Source of the DNA: Arthrobotrys musiformis
Lineage: Eukaryota; Ascomycota; Orbiliomycetes; Orbiliales; Orbiliaceae
Length of the DNA stretch: 64,000 nucleotides
NCBI GenBank assembly: GCA_036971715.1
Contig: JAVHJL010000005.1
Location: 496,001-560,000 of the forward strand
Direction of reading: 5' to 3'
The position numbers and the translations under genes are program-made. Below, in pieces: positions 35,021-47,483 of the stretch. Position 1 is the first letter of the stretch, and each line of letters starts with the position of its first letter. The notes beneath the pieces were generated by a model, which saw nothing but the letters and a program-made list of their open reading frames with translations, was not told the origin of the DNA and searched no databases.

Positions 35021-38000
35021 ATACGCTAAAAAGATATTTTATTCTCATTATACTATTTTTCCTTTACATACTCATTTGTCGACCTTTGCTTCTTGGTTTT
35101 TTTGGCTTTCTGGGTTTTCTTTTTGGTTCCATAACGTTCATGCCGATGTCCTTGGTTGCGTTTTTTTGCCATGTTTGCCTTTGTAGTATCTGCGGCTGGG
35201 AGCCTTGGAAGGCACCTCATGTATATTTGCTTTGATGATGATGGGAAACGGTGTTCCGTATTTTACAACTGTTGTAGCTGCAGCTTGCTTCGCACAGGAT
35301 CGCTGCTCGGTCCCGCTGAGAGCCTTAAGATCTTTCCTCTTATGACTAGTTAAATTTTTTGATGAAATCAGCTCCAAGAAGCGGATTAGATAACAGGTTG
35401 GCCTTGAGACTACTCATAAATATGTTTTAGATATCTAGATGTATGCCTACTTCTTAGGCCGGCTGTGATTTCTATAGGGATCAAAAATGAGAGGCTACCA
35501 CATTCGGGCCTCATGTGATGGAGGAGCTCGATCGGTATCCATACGTCAACAGTCGTTGTAAGCAAGAACAAACGTTTGAACCAATAAACGGTCGCACCTG
35601 CGAACGATATATTTGGAACGCAAAATGATTTACGCTCATGTAGCTTTTTTTTTTTTCGTATAAGCGTAAGGCTTCAGGGAACTGAGGCAAAGGTGCCTAT
35701 ATATACATCCGCCATGCGCATGCTGTTCACTTATGGAGCTAAGGATGTACGTATGTGCTACGACGTGTCTGTGCGATTCCAGTATCCTGCACCTCGATCT
35801 AGAGTGCGTTGGGAACGCAAAATCCAACAAATGGATGCCTCCAAGAAAGATATGAATTCCATGGAACATGGAAGTGAGGGGTTATCCTTTGGGGCCTAAC
35901 GAAGGATACACTTGCGATATTTCCCTAGGCGGCAATGGAGTACGGGGAGCAGAAAGCCTAGCTAGTTTCAGAATACAATTAATCCTAAGAAGGAGCCTCG
36001 AGGCATCTAGGTGATTCAGAAGCATTCACTTGTAGCAACATTCAAAGGTCCTTTCTAGCGTCTGCCATGGATATCACATTTATCACTCAAAAAACCGTGG
36101 AACAATGCATCTATCGACGTGACATTAGAGTGAAGGTGACAGTGACCGCATGGCTGCGTACATGAATTCAACTGTTGATGAAAGGAAGAGATGGCATTTG
36201 AAGAGGAAGTATGTGAGCATATACTTGGCCCTGGCCTCGAGACTAATATAGCCATCACTATGGGCCGACTTGTGCAGACCAGTGCAGGATTGATCAAATG
36301 ATTGGCCGACTTTTTCCCCTGGCCTCCGCGCAAGCCTTTGCATTTGCATAAACCGCTCTCTGGATAATGAGCACGGGATATCAAAGATCGCAAGAGATAT
36401 CAGCCATCTGGGATAAAAAAAATGCCTGCAACCATTCCTGCTAGTTTAGTCGAATGACTTTCCCTGCGTTTGCAAATACGACTCGTGGGCCCCTTCGCAG
36501 CGGAGAAACCACAATAGTCCATATACCTTTCCCGATTGTTGGCTAGCGGGGTGCTAGTAGCTAGTAATCCTACCGATCGATTGCATCGATCCTGTGTTCG
36601 AATCTGGGGAAAAACTCGATGCGGATGGCAAAGGGTTGCAGTTGATACTTCCCAGTACCTAGCAGAATGCATGCTTGGATACGTAACTGACAGAACCGCC
36701 AGAACCTTGTTGGAGTATTTATCGCCAACGCAAGACCACACTAACGATTTCACTCCGAAGTTCGAACGTTCTCAGGGCTGGATTGGCACCAAGTCGACAT
36801 TTTCCTCCAATGTCACAATGTGGCACTTCATCGACAAGTTTGCCAGTCTATGCGAGGTTTGTCGGTCTTGGCGGCTTGGTGGTGGTCAAGGCTGCCTGGG
36901 GATTGGCTATTTCCAACAGGCATTTGATTCAGATCGTTCGCGAGGCCGCAGGCCTGTCGGTTTTTTTTTGGTGTGCTCGCTCACATTCACGCCTCGTTTC
37001 GCGGAGAACAGGGCGCAAGGCGTGGATTTGATTTTGATTTTGATTAGCACCCCGCCTTGAAAACCCGACGGGCAACAGCTTTCGCAGCGGTCAGTTGGGT
37101 GTTAGTTTTCCCTCTGCCTGAAGGAAAGAGGTTTGATCTGAACGGACTGAGCTGGGGAAATTCCAAGGCGGCCCAGGCAAGCCCGCTTGTGGGAGTGGAT
37201 CCCTGATCTACTGTGTACTGACCTGACTGATTCTGATATTGATTTCGGTTTAGGTGTGACCTCAGAAGCCTTCAGGCGGACCGTCATCAAAACCTAGCCT
37301 CGATCCCGTCCACCGCTGTCCCCCTCTTTTTTGCTCTCTTCCCTTTCTCTCTCACCCTATCAAAAAGTTTTCCTTCAGACCCGGTCTCACAGTACGGTTC
37401 TACTAGCATCGTGCCCGCTTCATATCCTAGCAAACTCTTGCGGTATATTATATATAAAATATCTCACCGCCGGAAGTCTTTTCAGAGTGTACCAAGCTTT
37501 TTCACAGGTTTTGCTATCTCGATAATATACCCTTTGGCATCTACGGCGTTTTCTAGTTCTTATTGGTTTTACTAAAAAAAAAAAGACAATCATCTCTCCT
37601 CTTTCTTCCTCATCCCTTTCATATAGCGACAGATACCCCCGGGCACCCAGCCCTTAAAAGAAAAACAAGTAATACCGCTGCAAAGGAGAAACTCCTGGCG
37701 TTGACACAACCCGCCTCCTAGCTTCGTCTACAGCGACACTCTTGAATTTAACTTGAAAAGTTTTCCCAATCGTGCGTTTACAATATCGATTCCCTTCGAG
37801 CGTCGGAAACAAATTGAAGTCTCTAAGTATATGTTTCCCGCCTCCGATACCCGTAACTAACCCATAGTTCCCTCGGTATTGTATAGACCTGGCTCTCCAA
37901 GGCCCATAACCGAATCTCCAATTTCCTTTTGGCTACTCAAATCCTGGTCCCCCGAGGCTTTATTTTCTGGATTCGCAGGACTCTTTCTTTTTCTTTCCTA

Positions 38001-38059
38001 CCTGGATTATAAAAAAAATCTATACACAGATACACACATATATAAATAGACCAATCAAC
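35021..38059. other. 3.0 kb intergenic region
   Basis: No supported gene. From about 37.3 kb to 38.05 kb the plus strand is strongly C/T-rich and ends in a TATATAAATA leader directly before the next ATG, consistent with a long promoter and 5' UTR. A tRNA-like hairpin near 36.55-36.61 kb was examined and rejected. Confidence 0.5.
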
Positions 38060-38875
38060 ATGCCTGCTGAACGCACCACCAGAGGAGTTTCCGCTACTGG
38101 ATCCATTAGGAACAGCAGATCTCGACGGGACTCGTGTGCATCCAACTCTTCGATACCCGATACTGGAAGTCGCCCAATGTCGCCAGCTTTTCGCCCCACA
38201 TCTCCCTTTGGATTCTCGCCCTATGGAAACATGGCTCCTTTGACTCCTGGAAACTCTCGACCTGGAACTCCATCCAACAAGCGCAACGTGGCTCGGAACA
38301 CCCGGAAAGCCGACTCTTCCACACAATCATTCACTTCTCTCCTGGCTCCACCATCGCCTCCTCTATCCGCGGATGCATCAGAAAGCAATAGCATGGATAT
38401 GGATCCTCCTACGATAACTTGGGAATGCGCCAACGCTCTGGTCGAGAATAAAAAGGTTCAGAGTTTCTGCGAGAAACCTGTCTACTCTAAAACTGGCGAA
38501 GTTGTTTCTTATGGAAGAATTGTGACAAAGACTGTGACAATGACTATCACTACAACCATTGCTAGCACCGAGATTCTTCGTCCCGGTGAGGAAGGATACG
38601 AGGCTAGCATGGAAAAGTATAGACAACAGCAAACCCAGCAGCAGCAAATCGAGCAACATCCAAAAAATGTTACCTCGAGGTCCAATGCAGAAGATACCAA
38701 ATTCGATAAGATGTTCGTAGAAGCCTTCTCCCCAGAAGACACTTCAGTTGAAGAACGCCGCCACATCTTCAATCAAACCCTGCAGAATGCTCGGCTGCAG
38801 GAACAACTTCGTCTTGCCAAATACAACTCGCCGTCGCCGAGCCCGCCACCGGTTCGACCTACAAGGCAAGAGTGA
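38060..38875 (+). CDS. Ser/Pro-rich protein of unknown function
   Basis: A single-exon frame of 271 residues. The first 120 residues are Ser/Pro/Thr/Arg-rich with several S-P and T-P sites (S-R-P-M-S-P, P-G-T-P), likely disordered and phosphorylated. A central ordered block begins T-W-E-C-A-N-A-L-V and runs through Y-G-R-I-V-T-K-T-V-T-M-T-I-T-T-T. A Q-rich tract (Q-Q-Q-T-Q-Q-Q-Q) and a charged helical C terminus (S-V-E-E-R-R-H-I-F-N-Q) follow. No known domain, signal peptide or membrane segment is recognised. The stop lies in a GTGAGT context (CAAGA-GTGAGT), so an additional 3' exon is possible. A long pyrimidine-rich leader precedes the gene, often seen with well expressed fungal genes. Confidence 0.6.
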   Translation: MPAERTTRGVSATGSIRNSRSRRDSCASNSSIPDTGSRPMSPAFRPTSPFGFSPYGNMAPLTPGNSRPGTPSNKRNVARNTRKADSSTQSFTSLLAPPSPPLSADASESNSMDMDPPTITWECANALVENKKVQSFCEKPVYSKTGEVVSYGRIVTKTVTMTITTTIASTEILRPGEEGYEASMEKYRQQQTQQQQIEQHPKNVTSRSNAEDTKFDKMFVEAFSPEDTSVEERRHIFNQTLQNARLQEQLRLAKYNSPSPSPPPVRPTRQE

Positions 38876-41702
38876 GTTCTAGCCCAATGTCGTCCCGCTT
38901 CGTCCCGTCCCACCGCCTCAACCGCTCGCTCTTCCTGAAATCTGGCCTCTCCCGTTTGTACCTCCCTCTGCTATTGCTTGCGCCGCGTGATCGGAGGTGA
39001 GTACAACCCTTCTCTATTACAGTATATCAATTAGGTCTTCTTTACCCTGGATCTCCGGATGATGGACCTCCTTCAAACTTAATTCTCGAAATAAAATATT
39101 CCACTCAATTTCTTCACCGTATGGCTCTCGCCGTACTGCCTGGATAAAGGATATTTCTATCTGGAGCTCTCAGCGACATCTTGGCTGTAGTGGATCATCA
39201 GCAGCTCCTGGTCTCTTGTTTCCGGGCCCTTTATTCCATGGATCCAACGACATTGCATTATACAACACGTGTGTACATAATATCTCTCTGGAAATGGAAC
39301 CTGGATCAAATTGGACTGGTTGATTCAATCGACAGCCTGACAATAATGAGGACCATTTGTTAGTTCGCTGGCCACTGGCCTTTCCATGGATATGCACCAC
39401 AGCCAACAAATCTATCCTCTCTAAGTGCTTTCTCCAGGATCTTGACGACTCAGACTCTCCAGGACTTTAAATTGGACCAGGGCTCTGCTCCCATATGGAC
39501 TTCCGTGCTCCCTCAAACGGGTGATATGGCCGACCCCATGTCGGTATCCTAAAGGATATGCTGTGATGGAAAAGAAACCCCATGGAAACCCCTCTCAGGA
39601 CCTAAAGCTGATTTTTGATTGCTCTTTGATGTCTTTTAGCGAGCCCGAACGTTCTTTTTTTATCACTGTATCCCCTTGTCATACTCTCCACTATCACACA
39701 AAAGAGCCACAAACATGTGTCCAACTTTCCTATACCCAATATGTTCCTTAGCGTTTGTCTTGTCATTCCTCCCTACATCCTACCAGTCTTCATTGACGCC
39801 CCTAATCACAACATTTAGTTACCGACAGAAACGTTTTTATTTTTTAATACCCATCCAGTTACAAGAGACATGTCTTACAATCTGTATGTTACAATGTCTA
39901 CCGCTCTTCACTTTCGCATGTATGTTAGCATTGCATAGCTAGTTTCAGCGTCGTCTTCTGCAGGCTTTGATTGGCACTGGCTCTGGATATTGGTGTTATC
40001 GCGGCCTATTATTTAACATTATCGTTCTTGTTTTGATGTGACTTTTGGTTCCTTGAGATGCATATTGCTCGCGCTGTTTGGTGTTCAATTCGTTCGTTCG
40101 GGCTTGCTTTCGGTCATTGTATACGTTCATGTTTTTGTTTGGAGTTTTTCTTTAAGGTTTTCAGCTTTCGTGCATATTAACTTATCCCTTCGGGGTATTA
40201 TTTGAAAGTAAAAGAATATAATCAACTAAATTTCACACGTTAAATTCGTACATTGAGAACGTTGCAAGTGGGCCTGGCGCTCTTGTTATCACAATGTTAA
40301 CCTGGTGGCATCACTATCACAACAAGGTTCCCCGCGGGCCATGGCGCCAGCAAGATATTTCGGAATAATTCTGCTACGTGTTGGTCTGGCCTGGTGAACG
40401 AGCGTTCTCTAATGCTAGCTAGTTGTTTCTAAAATTGTAATATCAAAATCTCATAAACCAACCTCGCAATTTGTCTCCTCGCAATTTGAAGAGATTTTTT
40501 TTTTTTTTTGCGGTCATGAGGTTAGAGCTCGGGAAGACGTGAAGAGTTCGGACAAAATCATGATCAAGAGTTCGGGTCTCCCGATTGCAACTGTCGGGTG
40601 TCGGATGCTCCCGATTCCAGAGCCTCAGAAGCCAGATTGGGATTCTTTAAAGCCAGCTTTCAAGGCTTCGGTTTCATGATTATTCAATTGACAAAATGCA
40701 ACAATCTCTCCACTCCCAAAATTCTTTTGCCTCAAATTCTGCAGTCTCGCATTGGGACTGCTTGGCTACAGGCGGCTGCATGCTAGTGAAGGATTACCCA
40801 AGCCCACATCCTGATTCGACAGATTCTCTGAGCCCTCTCATATCCTGCATATGCGGTATAGATGCAAATTTGGCATAGACCTTCTCTTAACGGGTTTGAC
40901 AGCTAGCAGCACAGCTAGTACATGCCCCATGTGCTCTGACGTGGTCACCTTTCGATCCATTCTCGCCTTTGACAGAAAAGTCTTGTATTCCGAACACATA
41001 TGCATCCACCGACCTAAAACAATGGAAGACTATACCAATACTGTGGTCAGAGCACACAAAAAAAGGCGACATCCTTGCGAGGGAAAAATAAGAAAAGACA
41101 GACGCCGGTTCTCTGGGACAGTGCATCTAGATCCCGGACCTCTTAAGCAGTCAGATACCCCTGATGTTTACATCTCCTCTTCAGATAGCGGAAGAGTTCC
41201 TTTTTTTTCGAGCGCTGGAACATATTGACATGCAAGGGAAGCTAGGTGCGTCCCAGCTTCTACTGTGCGACATGAAGCTGCTGCTATCCTTGTGAAGCCA
41301 GTACTTGCATACCCTCCTTTGCAGCACTATTTGATGTTGTATTGGGCGAATGATATCATGTCGGACTTGTGACGGCTTTTTTTCTTGGTTTGCCCTTAAG
41401 GATCTGTACGATTGTGCGCTGTGAGTCCTGTATTTCATGCCACAGACGAGGAATTGGAAGGGCTTGGAGGGGAAGAAGCAATATTAAGACGCCTGATATT
41501 TGGTCAGAAAAGAGTATATCTACGGTCGATTTGATCCAAAAAAGACGGGATATATTTTATGACTTTCCTTTCCATTTGAACCAATTGAACTACCATTAAA
41601 CAACCATCATCAAATAACTATTGATCTATTACATTCCTATTTAATTTTAACCTTTGCAAATTTATCCGTGGATCTTCCTCGCCTATAGCTCTAAGCTGGA
41701 AA
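38876..41702. other. 2.8 kb intergenic region
   Basis: No gene is supported. The first kilobase is probably the 3' UTR of the Ser/Pro-rich gene or holds an unresolved 3' exon. A T15 run lies at 40495-40509. Open frames up to 125 codons (40851-41228) show no motif. Confidence 0.45.
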
Positions 41703-43079
41703 ATGTCAGAAACAATTACGATGGCACAGCCTTCCCCACTGGCTCGGAGTCGGCCACGAAGCAATTCGATGCCAGCATTCTCCCCAGACACCACTCCCGT
41801 GGTAAAACAATACCAAAGACGGCGATCCGTCTACCAATCACTCGCGGCACTAAACCCACTCGACTTCATCCATCTCCATCGAGAAAGATTCCGGCCTACC
41901 CCCACGCAGCCAAGTAGGGCTGAGAGGAAAGAGAGTCTAACTGCCCCCAAGACTTCTGCATCCCGAGGGTTCAAGTTCAGCCTACGACGAAGAAGAGGCC
42001 CCGCCAGCCGTGTGGTAATCCACCAAACCAAGTTACCTGTGGTCATCCGCGAGGCCGAAGTTGAGGATGAATTACCATCATACGAAGAATCTGTCTCTCA
42101 AGACAGCTGTATGAATTGCGATGCTGTAGTGAACTCAGCCGCAAATGCTACAGAAGATGTCATAACAGTATGTCAACCACCAAGCTCACAGCCAGTAGAA
42201 ACAATCATCGACACACCCGCTGTTGTCGTCGTCCCCAAAGCGAATATAGAAGCTGAGACAACCACAATAATTACAGAGACTACCAAGCTATCGCATATAC
42301 AACCACTAGAGTTACCACTTTACAGCCCAACAACATCTTATTATCCAGGAGGATACGTCCCAGTACCTCCTCATCATGACACAACGGCTTGGCACTACGG
42401 TTTAACTCGTCCTTATAATGCTTTGAATGCTTATTTCGCTAACCCTCATTGCCCGCGTCTTACGGGTCAATGCTGCAAATGTGGCGCAATGAGGGGTGTC
42501 TGTCGCCACTTCAACGCCGAGTGGCAGGTACCTCACACTCTTGTAAACGGTTTAATCTCCCGATCAGGTAATAATGGGTTGGTTACGCGTTACAACGAGG
42601 TCAACTACGGTTTCCTCCCTGGTGATGGTGGACAAGACTGGGATTGGGGTGCCCTTGAAGGGTTCATGTACTGCCCATGTGGAAGAAATTGTAGCTGTGA
42701 GTGCGTGGGGAAGATTCTCGAGCCCGCCCTTGCAGCGGCTAGGGAAAGGGAGAGGAGCACAAGGCGGTTGGTGGAGGTCCATAATATTCACACTGATGTA
42801 GGGATTCAGTGTCATCAGCGTGACGGATGCAATTATCGTCACGGGTGTTGTGGACACGTTGGTAGAGGAAGTTGGTGGGGTGGACACGGAAGAAGGGGGG
42901 AGTGCTACGGGGGAGGAAGAGGATGTTGCGATGGGTGTGGCCATAGTGGGAGAGAGGAATGTGTAGAAATCAGGAGGAGGAATGGGGAGACGCTACAGAT
43001 TTGTCAACGGGGAGGCGGTGGAGGGAGGTACGGAAGGAGAAGGGGGTATGGGCAGGAAATTTCATGCGTTATCTGCTAG
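41703..43079 (+). CDS. Cys/Gly-rich protein with C-terminal CaaX box, unknown function
   Basis: A single-exon frame of 458 residues. It begins with a basic Ser/Pro-rich region (R-S-R-P-R-S-N-S), then R-R-R-R around 95-98 and an E-L-P-S-Y-E-E-S motif near 123-130, similar to arrestin-type or PY-like adaptor sites. Two cysteine clusters follow: C250, C257, C258, C260, C267 with H269, and C324, C326, C330, C332, C334. Both could bind zinc. The last 100 residues are rich in Gly, Arg, Cys and His, and the protein ends in S-C-V-I-C, a good CaaX prenylation signal; with Cys in the last position farnesylation is expected. So the protein is probably membrane-anchored at the cytosolic side. I recognise no family. 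The frame ends cleanly at TAG without nearby splice donors. Confidence 0.65.
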   Translation: MSETITMAQPSPLARSRPRSNSMPAFSPDTTPVVKQYQRRRSVYQSLAALNPLDFIHLHRERFRPTPTQPSRAERKESLTAPKTSASRGFKFSLRRRRGPASRVVIHQTKLPVVIREAEVEDELPSYEESVSQDSCMNCDAVVNSAANATEDVITVCQPPSSQPVETIIDTPAVVVVPKANIEAETTTIITETTKLSHIQPLELPLYSPTTSYYPGGYVPVPPHHDTTAWHYGLTRPYNALNAYFANPHCPRLTGQCCKCGAMRGVCRHFNAEWQVPHTLVNGLISRSGNNGLVTRYNEVNYGFLPGDGGQDWDWGALEGFMYCPCGRNCSCECVGKILEPALAAARERERSTRRLVEVHNIHTDVGIQCHQRDGCNYRHGCCGHVGRGSWWGGHGRRGECYGGGRGCCDGCGHSGREECVEIRRRNGETLQICQRGGGGGRYGRRRGYGQEISCVIC

Positions 43080-45990
43080 AATCATTTATCATTCATCGGG
43101 TTTATAAAAATGGATACCGGGGGGCTATGGGGAGTTTATCGGATACAGTATATTTAGACCGGAGAGGTTGGAGTTTTGGCTGTTTTGTTGCATTTTTCGC
43201 GTTGTAGATACACACAGCTAGCTAGCGATAGAGCTTGCGGGACAAGCTGAGGGTTGAAGCTATGATAGATAGTACTATAGTAATACGATAATGTTTCCGT
43301 TTTTGCAAACTTCTGACATCCAGCCTCTTTCTTCCCGCCTCCTCCTCTTTTATCGATATGTATCCTATTTGCCGTTGCATACAGTTTTCATGCGGTTTGC
43401 CCCCAAGGTATAACTAACCGTGAGATTCCACTGGTTTGTGATACTCTGGACAACGCCGACATGCATATGCATAAATCACGCTTGAACTCTCCGTTGGCTG
43501 AGGAATCTCAACATTCTGCCCCTCGCATTATGGAGCACCCGTGATGGAACGGGAGGTGCGATCTGTGCCTGACATTTACAGTGAGATCCCGACCTCGGAT
43601 CCAAAGGAGCTGCGTTCTAGTGTAACTTCATGGAGTTTAGTCTCCGTGAGAACCGTGGCCGCGTGGATGGATCAACAGGCGGGTTGGATTCCGCAGAGAG
43701 GTACTCCACTCTTGTTGAGAGAGCAATATCACTTTTTTTCCCCTTCAATGATTTTGCAAGGTCATTGAGAGGCTAAGCCCGAAGCTCATAGAATAATCAC
43801 TTTGTAATAGTATTATGAGCGACCCTTGGCTGCGGGCTGTGATAGAATTTTATTTTTTATTTTTCTAATCAAGCAAGGGCACTTAGCTAAGTTGTTGTGA
43901 TCTAATCATAGACTGGGTTGGTCTCGCGGACTGGGTCAACTAACGAGAACGGTCGTCAGCGTTGGATGTTGCCTACGATGAACCCTCAAGGAAGACGCTC
44001 AAAATTGGAGTACAAGCATGCACATTTGCAATGGTGTCGAGTTATGGTCTTTCGAACAGGCTGGCATTGCATTAGGAAGCTCACCTACCTATTCGCCTTT
44101 GGCGGTGACGTCTGATTCGCAAGCTAGGTCGGGATGATTTTAGCTTGGGGATCAACGGTACTTCGAGATTACATTTTCTTTCTCGAATCGGGATCTCGAT
44201 ATATCGAGGGCAAAACTTGGCGAGCACGGCCATGCGAAATTGTCTGGTTACTGTGTACACGCGGCCAAAAAGTCTAGACGGGTTTCTGGAATGGAATGAA
44301 AGGTGACACCCGAAACCTGAGTCGGGGAAACCAGGCCAACATTTTGCATATTGCGATCTTTTCCCTTCTCCTGCGCTCCTTCCAATTTACTACCCGCGTT
44401 TCCTCGTCATCGTAGTCGGCTGTCGAAAACGATATTGTCGTGCCGGTGCAACGAAGCTGCTAAGCTTTTCGAGGTGGAGACGACTTTCCTCCTCAGAGAC
44501 AGTCGGGTAGACAGCTGGAAGGCACCACTGTCGTGGGACGTTCGAAGCTGTCTTTTTTTTTTTTTTTTCCTGTTTTGCAGTTTTGCGCCCCAACCCCTTT
44601 TTCTACTCTAGTGCAACAATGGTGGCTGTGATTGGCCGGCCCTCATGCCGGATGACGATTAACACTGGCAGGAAGCGCCCCTGAAACCAGTAACATGCCA
44701 GGCACAAGCTTTTTTAGTGCTCACTTTCTTTTTTTAAAAGTAAAAATTTTTTGTTCGGGTTTGTACTGTGGTTGGTTTCAGTTCTGGGGGAGGTTCATAT
44801 TTTGTCGACATCAACCGTTTCGCAGACTCGACCAAATTTGCAAAATGAGTCGAAGGGGCGAGTTAAGCAAGATGCTTGAGCGAACGGCGTTCGTGGAGGT
44901 CAGCAGTGGGTGTCGGCACAGGCGCCTTCTCAGATTTCTGGAAAGGAGGCAAAGTCTTTTGCCGATGGGGAAGCGAAGACTAGATGCATCTGACTTTGCA
45001 GCTGCTCTGTGCGCAGTATACATAGAGAAGTGAGCTGGCGATGCATTAATCTATATGCGACCCCACCAAGCCAAGGCTTGAGAATCCTGCGATTTCACGA
45101 TTATGGTCAGACCAGAAAGCGAAAAAGCAGGAACGAAGTGGTTCCTGGCAGAATGCATGCGCACCATTGTTGGGAATGGAAACAGCTGGGAGGTGAAGAG
45201 GCTAGTGACTAAGACCCTGGCATGCCATGGCCTTGCCCAGGCAGACTGATTGTCATTTGGTACCTGAACCCATATAACGGTTTCATTCCCCTCCTGACTG
45301 ACCTTTTTGAGTCTGTTAGACTTTCTTCTTTTGTTTCTTCTCGTCCTGGGAACCTCACCGTCCGATCCCGTTCGCTGGCGGAAGATAGATTGAAAAGCCT
45401 CCTGTGGAGCATTGAAGTTTTGATTTCTTCTTCTCTTCTGTCCCTGCGCCATTCTTTTATATACTCGCTGCTTCCTAGGAAGCACTCACCTTCTTTTGTA
45501 TCTTCTCATCCATATTGTCCGTTCCGTCTACCGTCTGCGCCGGTATTTTCTTCTCCCAAGGTTCGCCTCTTGCACAAGTTTATTGGAAAGAAAAAAAATT
45601 GCCCAGTCCACTCCTTTACAAACAACCTTTATCGAACTACTACATTCTAGCCGCTTGCTTCGGTAACATCCCTTGTGGAACCTTTTTCGAATCTCGCCTT
45701 CGTCTGTCGGAGTTTTGGAAGCTATAGTCAAAATAAGCATTGAATACAGTGGGTCATCTTGGGTTGCTGCACGCTCCTTCACGCAACCACCGTAGACAAC
45801 GACCACACAACAACACAAGACGTTGCTCACGACGCTTCAGCTCCATTCCTCTTTCATCAACCTTTATTTACTACTTAACAGCTCCAACGTCCTTCAATTC
45901 GCACTACCTCTTGGCCCCACCATTGTCGACATCTACTGCCAGCCATCCTAACCTGAGGTATACTTGGATATTCATCAACGTTTAGCCACC
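43080..45990. other. 2.9 kb intergenic region
   Basis: No supported gene. A T16 run lies at 44553-44568. From about 45.3 kb the plus strand is C/T-rich, likely promoter and long leader of the DUF1996 gene. Confidence 0.45.
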
Positions 45991-47483
45991 ATGAAGTCCG
46001 TTCTGTCTATTGCAGCTTTCCTGCTGCTTAACCCTGGTGTTCATGCATTCTGGCGGATGCAATGTGGGTCGCCATTGGTCACTGATATGATTGACCCGCT
46101 CGTCCAACCCGGCGTTTCTCCCGCAAAGCATGTTCATAACATCATGGGTGGCGATGCCTTTGATAAAACGACCAGCTGGGCCCGTCTCCAAGAGTCCACT
46201 TGCACGTCATGCGAGGTAAAGGGAGACAAATCCATCTACTGGGTCCCCACCCTTTATTTTCAAAAGGCGAGTGGTGAACTCGTCCAGGTCAATCAAAAAG
46301 ACGGTATGCTCGTCTATTACATCCCAGAACGTGGTGGTAGCGCCGTCGAGACCTACCCCAAAAATTTTGGGATGATGGCTGGAGACCCTAAGCTCCGTAT
46401 TTTCGACGAATCAAATGAAGCAGGCTCTGAGGCTTATATGAGACAAATGGGCATTGGATTCAATTGTTTGAATTACGGTGGTACCCCTGAAGCCTTCGCT
46501 GCTCGTCGCAAGATGCCAAATAAGGAAGAGATGAAGGGTTGTGTCAACGGCCTCCGTGCCGACATCATCTTCCCCTCCTGTTGGAACGGCGAACTTGACT
46601 CTGACGACCACCGGAGCCATATGGCTTATCCTTCTTCCATGGAGGATGGAACATGCCCCGACACACATCCCCGCCGTCTCATCACAATGAAGTTTGAGAC
46701 TCTTTTCGATGTTGCCGAATTCAGTGATGTCGATGGTACATTCGTATGGTCCACTGGCGACGAAACAGGTAAGAGTCAACCCCGTAACCAAATCCCTAGA
46801 TAGCGCATAAAGACTAATGATTGATAGGCTATGGTTATCACGGCGACTTCTACAACGGGTGGGATCCTGAACTCCTTGAAGCTGCCTATAAAGATACAAG
46901 CTGTGTTCCACCAGAGACCACCGCCACTGGCGGCGATATCACCCAATGCAACACTTTCACCTCTCGCAACCAGCTACAATCTCCACTTGAAATGAATGCA
47001 TGTAAGATCAAAGCGATCACCGGGAAAGAGTATACCGGCCCATTCGAGAAATTGCCCGGCTGCAACCCCGTTGGAGGTACTCCTGGTGACTGTGGAAGCG
47101 TCGTTGTCGAAAACGCCGTCGCTGCACCATCTTCATCCGTCGTTCAAGTCGTTGCACACGCTCATGAAAAGACGACATCAACGACATCAACCACTCCTTC
47201 TCCAACACCGACTCCAACCACAATCTCCACTACCACAAGAAAGAAGCAAACTAGCAAGAAGGTTGAAGTCGCTTCCGTTCCCGTTGCAAAACCGGTTGTC
47301 ACTGCAAATCCAGTTCTCGATGTTGGCAGCGTCCCGGAGAAGAAAGTCAAAGAGGTTGTTGTCACGGTTGTTGAGACTGTCTACCAAACCGTTTATAACC
47401 AAGCTGTCGAAACAGCTACCGAATACGTTCCCCACCATGCTCGCCATCGAAGATTTTTCCGTCGTGCCCCCCGACATCTGTGA
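45991..47483 (+). CDS. DUF1996 family secreted protein
   Basis: Two exons, 45991-46768 and 46828-47483, separated by a 59-base intron, give 477 residues. The start has a perfect GCCACC context. Residues 1-19 are a signal peptide. The DUF1996 domain spans about 20-330: F-W-R-M-Q-C at the mature N terminus, D-P-L-V-Q-P-G followed by H-V-H-N-I-M-G-G, Y-W-V-P-T-L-Y-F, and I-I-F-P-S-C-W-N-G with D-D-H-R-S-H-M-A-Y-P, then G-Y-G-Y-H-G-D-F-Y-N-G-W after the intron. The conserved histidines and cysteines suggest a metal-binding or disulphide-rich extracellular fold; activity of the family is not established. A Thr/Pro/Ser-rich stalk follows and the tail is basic (H-H-A-R-H-R-R-F-F-R-R). No GPI signal is evident. 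Confidence 0.9.

Noticed and set aside
36545..36620. tRNA-like sequence with an anticodon-type hairpin (GATCG-ATTGCAT-CGATC) and a TTCGAAT T-loop
   Set aside because: The T stem has two mismatches and no acceptor stem can be formed, so it is not a working tRNA; it is chance or a strongly decayed relic.
36536..37060. 174-codon plus-strand frame
   Set aside because: No recognisable motif, lies in a gap with no supporting splice signals, and spans the tRNA-like relic.
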